19,335 bases of DNA. It comes from Mollicutes bacterium (GTDB lineage: Bacteria; Bacillota_I; Bacilli_A; RF39; UBA660). Below the pieces are notes generated by a model. That model worked only from the letters and a program-made list of their open reading frames with translations. It made no database searches and was not told the DNA's origin. The translations under genes were made by a program, and so were the position numbers. Positions 13,688 to 19,335 of the stretch are shown in pieces. Each line of letters begins with the position of its first letter. Positions within the stretch are counted from its first letter, which is position 1. The stretch lies in assembly GCA_012838395.1 (NCBI GenBank), contig DUPI01000012.1:1-19335 (forward strand), written 5' to 3'.

Positions 13688-14896
13688 ATGAAAGAAAAAA
13701 AGAAAAAACAAAAAAACACACAGGAAATGTTTGGAACATTAGAAGTTTCAGTATTGCTTATATTGACTTGTATTATTAGTATATTTAGTGGAACTTTTTT
13801 AGGTAATAAATTTTTTGTTAAGAAAACAGCAACTGAAATACCCATAGAATTAAATGAGGTAATTGATAATTATAATTATATTATAGAAAATTTTTATGGC
13901 GAAGTTAATAAAGAAGATGTTGTTAAGGGCGCTATTAAAGGAATGATTGAATCTTTAGGTGATAATTACACTTCATTTTTAGATCCCGTCAACAGTGATA
14001 CACTTAACATCCAATTAAATGGTAGTTTTGTTGGAGTTGGTGTTGAAATTATTAATGGCGATGAAGGAATTACCATAAATAAAGTAATTGAAAATTCTCC
14101 AGCATCTAAAGAGGGTTTAAAAGCTGGCGATGTATTTTTAAAGTTGGATGATATTGATTTATCAGAAAAAAGCACCATTGAGTTTACTAATCTTATAAAG
14201 GAACAGACAAGTAAATTTGATTTGTTAATTAAACGTGGTGAAAAGCAAATTACTAAGAAACTATACAAAGATGAAATAGTACTTAAATCAGTACATAGTA
14301 AAATGCATGAGAAAGATAATAAAAAAATAGGATATTTAAAAGTTGAGTTGTTTGCTTCTAATACATATGAACAATTTAAAGAGAAGTTGCACAAATTAGA
14401 ATCAGAGAATATAAATGGTTTAATAATTGATGTGCGCTTTAATTCTGGTGGTCACTTGAGTTCGGTAGGGGATATATTATCATTATTTTTAGATTCTACG
14501 CATATTATTTATCAAACTGAAAGTAAAGAAGGAATTAAGAAAACCTATTCAAAGGGAACTATTACTAAAAAATACCCAATAGTTGTATTATCAAATGGTG
14601 ATAGCGCATCAGCGTCTGAGTTGTTAATGGGGACTTTACGCGATGAACTTGGTGCTAAAATAGTAGGCACTCAAAGTTTTGGCAAAGGAACTGTTCAGGA
14701 ACTTAATACTATTTCATCACAAGATCAATACAAAATTACTACTAAAAAGTGGTTGACGCCGAAAGGAACTTTTATTGATAAAGTGGGACTTCAACCGGAT
14801 GTGATTATTGAACAGGATCATGAATATTATGATACGTTAGATGAAGCTAAAGATACTCAATTAAAAGAAGCTTTAAAATTATTCTTCAAACCTTAA
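13688..14896 (+). CDS. ctpA: C-terminal processing protease CtpA (S41 family)
   Basis: A 402-residue membrane-anchored serine protease acting outside the membrane. The ATG at 13688 is chosen because GAGGT (13678-13682) precedes it; the ATG at 13676 is in the site itself. A helix at about 19-39 is followed by the helical tail-like segment EVIDNYNYIIENFYGEV, the lid region with DNYTSFLDP (92-100), a PDZ domain at about 113-195 (GVGVEI, NSPASKEGLKAGD), and the S41 catalytic domain. The catalytic Ser is S308 within NGDSASASE and the Lys is K333 in SFGKGTVQ, 25 residues apart as in E. coli Prc (S452, K477). Both are intact. S41 proteases trim membrane and secreted proteins; the substrate here is unknown. 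Confidence 0.95.
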   Translation: MKEKKKKQKNTQEMFGTLEVSVLLILTCIISIFSGTFLGNKFFVKKTATEIPIELNEVIDNYNYIIENFYGEVNKEDVVKGAIKGMIESLGDNYTSFLDPVNSDTLNIQLNGSFVGVGVEIINGDEGITINKVIENSPASKEGLKAGDVFLKLDDIDLSEKSTIEFTNLIKEQTSKFDLLIKRGEKQITKKLYKDEIVLKSVHSKMHEKDNKKIGYLKVELFASNTYEQFKEKLHKLESENINGLIIDVRFNSGGHLSSVGDILSLFLDSTHIIYQTESKEGIKKTYSKGTITKKYPIVVLSNGDSASASELLMGTLRDELGAKIVGTQSFGKGTVQELNTISSQDQYKITTKKWLTPKGTFIDKVGLQPDVIIEQDHEYYDTLDEAKDTQLKEALKLFFKP

Positions 14897-14935
14897 TATT
14901 TTATCTTGTCCATTATATTAAATAAAGGAGGTAAA

Positions 14936-15493
14936 ATGTTAAAGGTAAACATAGGGGATAAATTACAAATCCAATGTTATAAACATAACGGTAAAATCCA
15001 TAGGGCCTGGGATGAAGCTGTTTTACTAGATGTAAAGGAAAATTATATGGTTTTCGGAAATGATAAAACTCTAGTTATAGAAGCTGAAGGCAATACTTGG
15101 AGAACAAAGGAACCTGCTATCATGTATTTTTTTAAAGACTCTTGGTACAATGTGATTGTTCAGTTTAAGAGAGATGGAATTTATTATTATTGTAATATAG
15201 CTACACCTTTTATATTAGAAGAAAATACAATTAAATATATTGATTATGATCTCGACTTGAGAATTTTCCCGAGTGGTGAATATAAAATATTAGATAAAAT
15301 GGAATACAATTATCATAAAAAAATAATGAATTATTCTGATGAGTTAGATAATTCTATACATATAGGGTTAAATGAACTGATAGAAAGATATGATAATCAT
15401 GATCATATATTTAATGTTGAAAATAATTTAGATTATTATCAAAAATATAAAAAAATAAAAGAACTTCAAAAAAAGAGTAAAGTTATTAAATAA
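14936..15493 (+). CDS. DUF402 nucleoside tri/diphosphate phosphatase (Ntdp-like)
   Basis: A 185-residue protein of the DUF402 fold whose Staphylococcus aureus and Bacillus relatives (Ntdp, YgaC) hydrolyse nucleoside di- and triphosphates with a divalent metal. The diagnostic stretches are present: KHNGKIHRAWDEAVLL (16-31), EPAIMYFFKDSWYNVI (59-74), and YYYCNIATPFILEENTIKYIDYDLDLRIFPSG (83-114). The last includes the acidic metal-binding cluster around D103, D105 and D107. The start at 14936 is set by AAAGGAGG just upstream; the upstream in-frame ATG at 14906 lacks a site. Members are about 175-180 residues, close to this. It is followed by a terminator before the rRNA operon. Confidence 0.92.
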   Translation: MLKVNIGDKLQIQCYKHNGKIHRAWDEAVLLDVKENYMVFGNDKTLVIEAEGNTWRTKEPAIMYFFKDSWYNVIVQFKRDGIYYYCNIATPFILEENTIKYIDYDLDLRIFPSGEYKILDKMEYNYHKKIMNYSDELDNSIHIGLNELIERYDNHDHIFNVENNLDYYQKYKKIKELQKKSKVIK

Positions 15494-15524
15494 GAAGCAT
15501 ATAATAAAAAGGATATGCTTTTTT
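15494..15524 (+). terminator. Terminator after DUF402 gene
   Basis: AAGCATAT (15495-15502) pairs with ATATGCTT (15513-15520), followed by T at 15519-15524. Confidence 0.85.
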
Positions 15525-15545
15525 GTTAAATGTTATCAAAAGGTA

Positions 15546-15574
15546 TTGACAATGTTTAAATAAAAGGTTATATT
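15546..15574 (+). promoter_or_regulatory. rrn promoter P1
   Basis: TTGACA at 15546-15551, 17-base spacer, TATATT at 15569-15574. Confidence 0.85.
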
Positions 15575-15648
15575 GTTAATGTTTTAAAACGAGGCAAACT
15601 GTTTATATGTACAATTTTTTAAAAAAATGTAAAACATGTAAAAAAAGG

Positions 15649-15677
15649 TTGACTTAGTTAAAACCATTTGATATATT
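15649..15677 (+). promoter_or_regulatory. rrn promoter P2
   Basis: TTGACT at 15649-15654, 17-base spacer, TATATT at 15672-15677. The -35 to +1 sequence resembles P3 closely, 102 bp downstream. Confidence 0.85.
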
Positions 15678-15750
15678 AATTGTGCTCTCGAGGAAATTGC
15701 TTTAAATTTCAACGAAAATTACAAAATTGCAAAAAAAGTTGAAATAAGTA

Positions 15751-15779
15751 TTGACTTAAAGAAAAACATTTGGTATATT
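15751..15779 (+). promoter_or_regulatory. rrn promoter P3
   Basis: TTGACT at 15751-15756, 17-base spacer, TATATT at 15774-15779, with TG preceding the -10. Its start site lies about 90 bases from the 16S gene. Confidence 0.85.
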
Positions 15780-15805
15780 AATAATGCTTTCAAAAAGAGC
15801 AGACA

Positions 15806-15820
15806 TGATCTTTGAAAACT
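15806..15820 (+). promoter_or_regulatory. BoxA antitermination site in 16S leader
   Basis: TGATCTTTGAAAACT matches the conserved boxA-like leader element of Firmicutes rRNA operons, bound by NusB and NusE (S10) to protect the transcript from early termination. A near-identical copy stands before 23S at 17515-17528. Confidence 0.7.
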
Positions 15821-15875
15821 GAGCAAAACGTTAATTCAATAAGTTGGGAAAAAATTCAAATAAACAAAAAAATAT

Positions 15876-17437
<1,562 letters not shown>

Positions 17438-17606
17438 TATGGAGAAAGATAAACTGTATCTGACTTATTAATTAATATGTTTTGCTTAGTTTTGAGAGAT
17501 TATCTCTCAGTATAGTTCTTTGAAAACTAGATAATGTGGTAGTCTTATATCTGTCGATATAAGACATTAAAATATCTCATCAAATTAGGATAAAAATAAC
17601 AAAAAT
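17438..17606 (+). other. 16S-23S spacer without tRNA
   Basis: A short spacer of about 170 bases. It contains the hairpin TGAGAGA/TCTCTCA (17493-17509), boxA GTTCTTTGAAAACT (17515-17528), and a perfect 10-bp hairpin GTCTTATATC/GATATAAGAC with loop TGTC (17542-17565), probably part of the processing stems. No tRNA-Ile or tRNA-Ala sequence can be folded here. Confidence 0.85.

Positions 17607-19335
<1,729 letters not shown>

Larger units (their letters stand above)
15525..15875 (+). promoter_or_regulatory. rRNA operon promoter and leader region
   Basis: This gene-free stretch contains three tandem sigma-A promoters with identical geometry: a TTGACA/T hexamer, a 17-base spacer, and TATATT. A boxA antitermination site comes before the 16S gene. 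A-tracts around 15614-15647 and 15727-15739 could act as UP elements. I see no tRNA or open reading frame. Confidence 0.85.

Noticed and set aside
13966..14394. 142-codon minus-strand frame within ctpA
   Set aside because: It lies fully within the well-supported protease gene, and its translation has no recognisable domain.
1..15493. CRISPR array, restriction system or toxin-antitoxin pair
   Set aside because: No spaced direct repeats of CRISPR size and no nuclease, methylase or toxin family motif were found on either strand.
17438..17606. tRNA in the 16S-23S spacer
   Set aside because: No cloverleaf or TTCGANTC-type T-loop is present; the hairpins there are too short and lack the tRNA layout.

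Overview
The window comes from a low-GC Gram-positive bacterium, most likely an uncultured lineage of class Bacilli near the RF39, Erysipelotrichales or Acholeplasma-like groups. The signs are very A+T-rich genes, AGGAGG-type ribosome binding sites, a cdaA-cdaR pair, trmL, ctpA, a DUF402 phosphatase, and a 16S rRNA of Bacilli type with several unusual substitutions. No gene here ends in TGA: about 14 end in TAA, the rest in TAG, and TGG codes for Trp. The taxonomic placement is inferred from the sequence, not from a search.

Layout. (1) Positions 1-2118 are accessory: two membrane proteins of unknown role (120-596 and 995-1873) separated by non-coding DNA. That DNA carries a recurring TTTTAGATA-type motif and two degenerate 15-codon SEC-C gene tails. 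(2) Positions 2119-5911 hold an unknown soluble protein, a membrane-anchored tandem thioredoxin protein, a bacterial PH-domain protein, a large membrane-anchored surface protein, and a three-LysM protein without a signal peptide. (3) Positions 6015-8554 look like one expression unit: a thioredoxin lipoprotein, a stand-alone Clp-D1-like AAA+ ATPase, a CxxC-less anchored protein, and the tRNA methyltransferase TrmL. (4) Positions 8638-11748 hold an anchored acidic protein with a 120-bp internal repeat, then cdaA-cdaR (c-di-AMP synthesis and its YbbR regulator), closed by a bidirectional terminator facing a small DUF378 membrane protein. (5) Positions 12094-15493 hold a LolA/GerS-like lipoprotein broken by a frameshift in an A7 run, another anchored CxxC-less protein, the S41 protease CtpA, and a DUF402 nucleoside phosphatase. 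(6) Positions 15546-19335 are an rRNA operon with three tandem promoters, boxA sites, a complete 16S gene, a short spacer without tRNA, and the 5' part of 23S (it runs off the window).

Common thread. An unusual share of the genes encode single-pass membrane proteins or lipoproteins acting outside the membrane. Two have intact thioredoxin CxxC sites (three sites in all). Two more look like thioredoxin folds that have lost the cysteines. With LysM, CtpA and c-di-AMP control this resembles an envelope maintenance neighbourhood, but that link is inferred from gene order only. The strongest leads are the AAA+ ATPase that appears to lack the pore-loop tyrosine, the thioredoxin set, the absence of TGA stops, the cassette-like motifs at the left end, and the 16S gene that mismatches common PCR primers.
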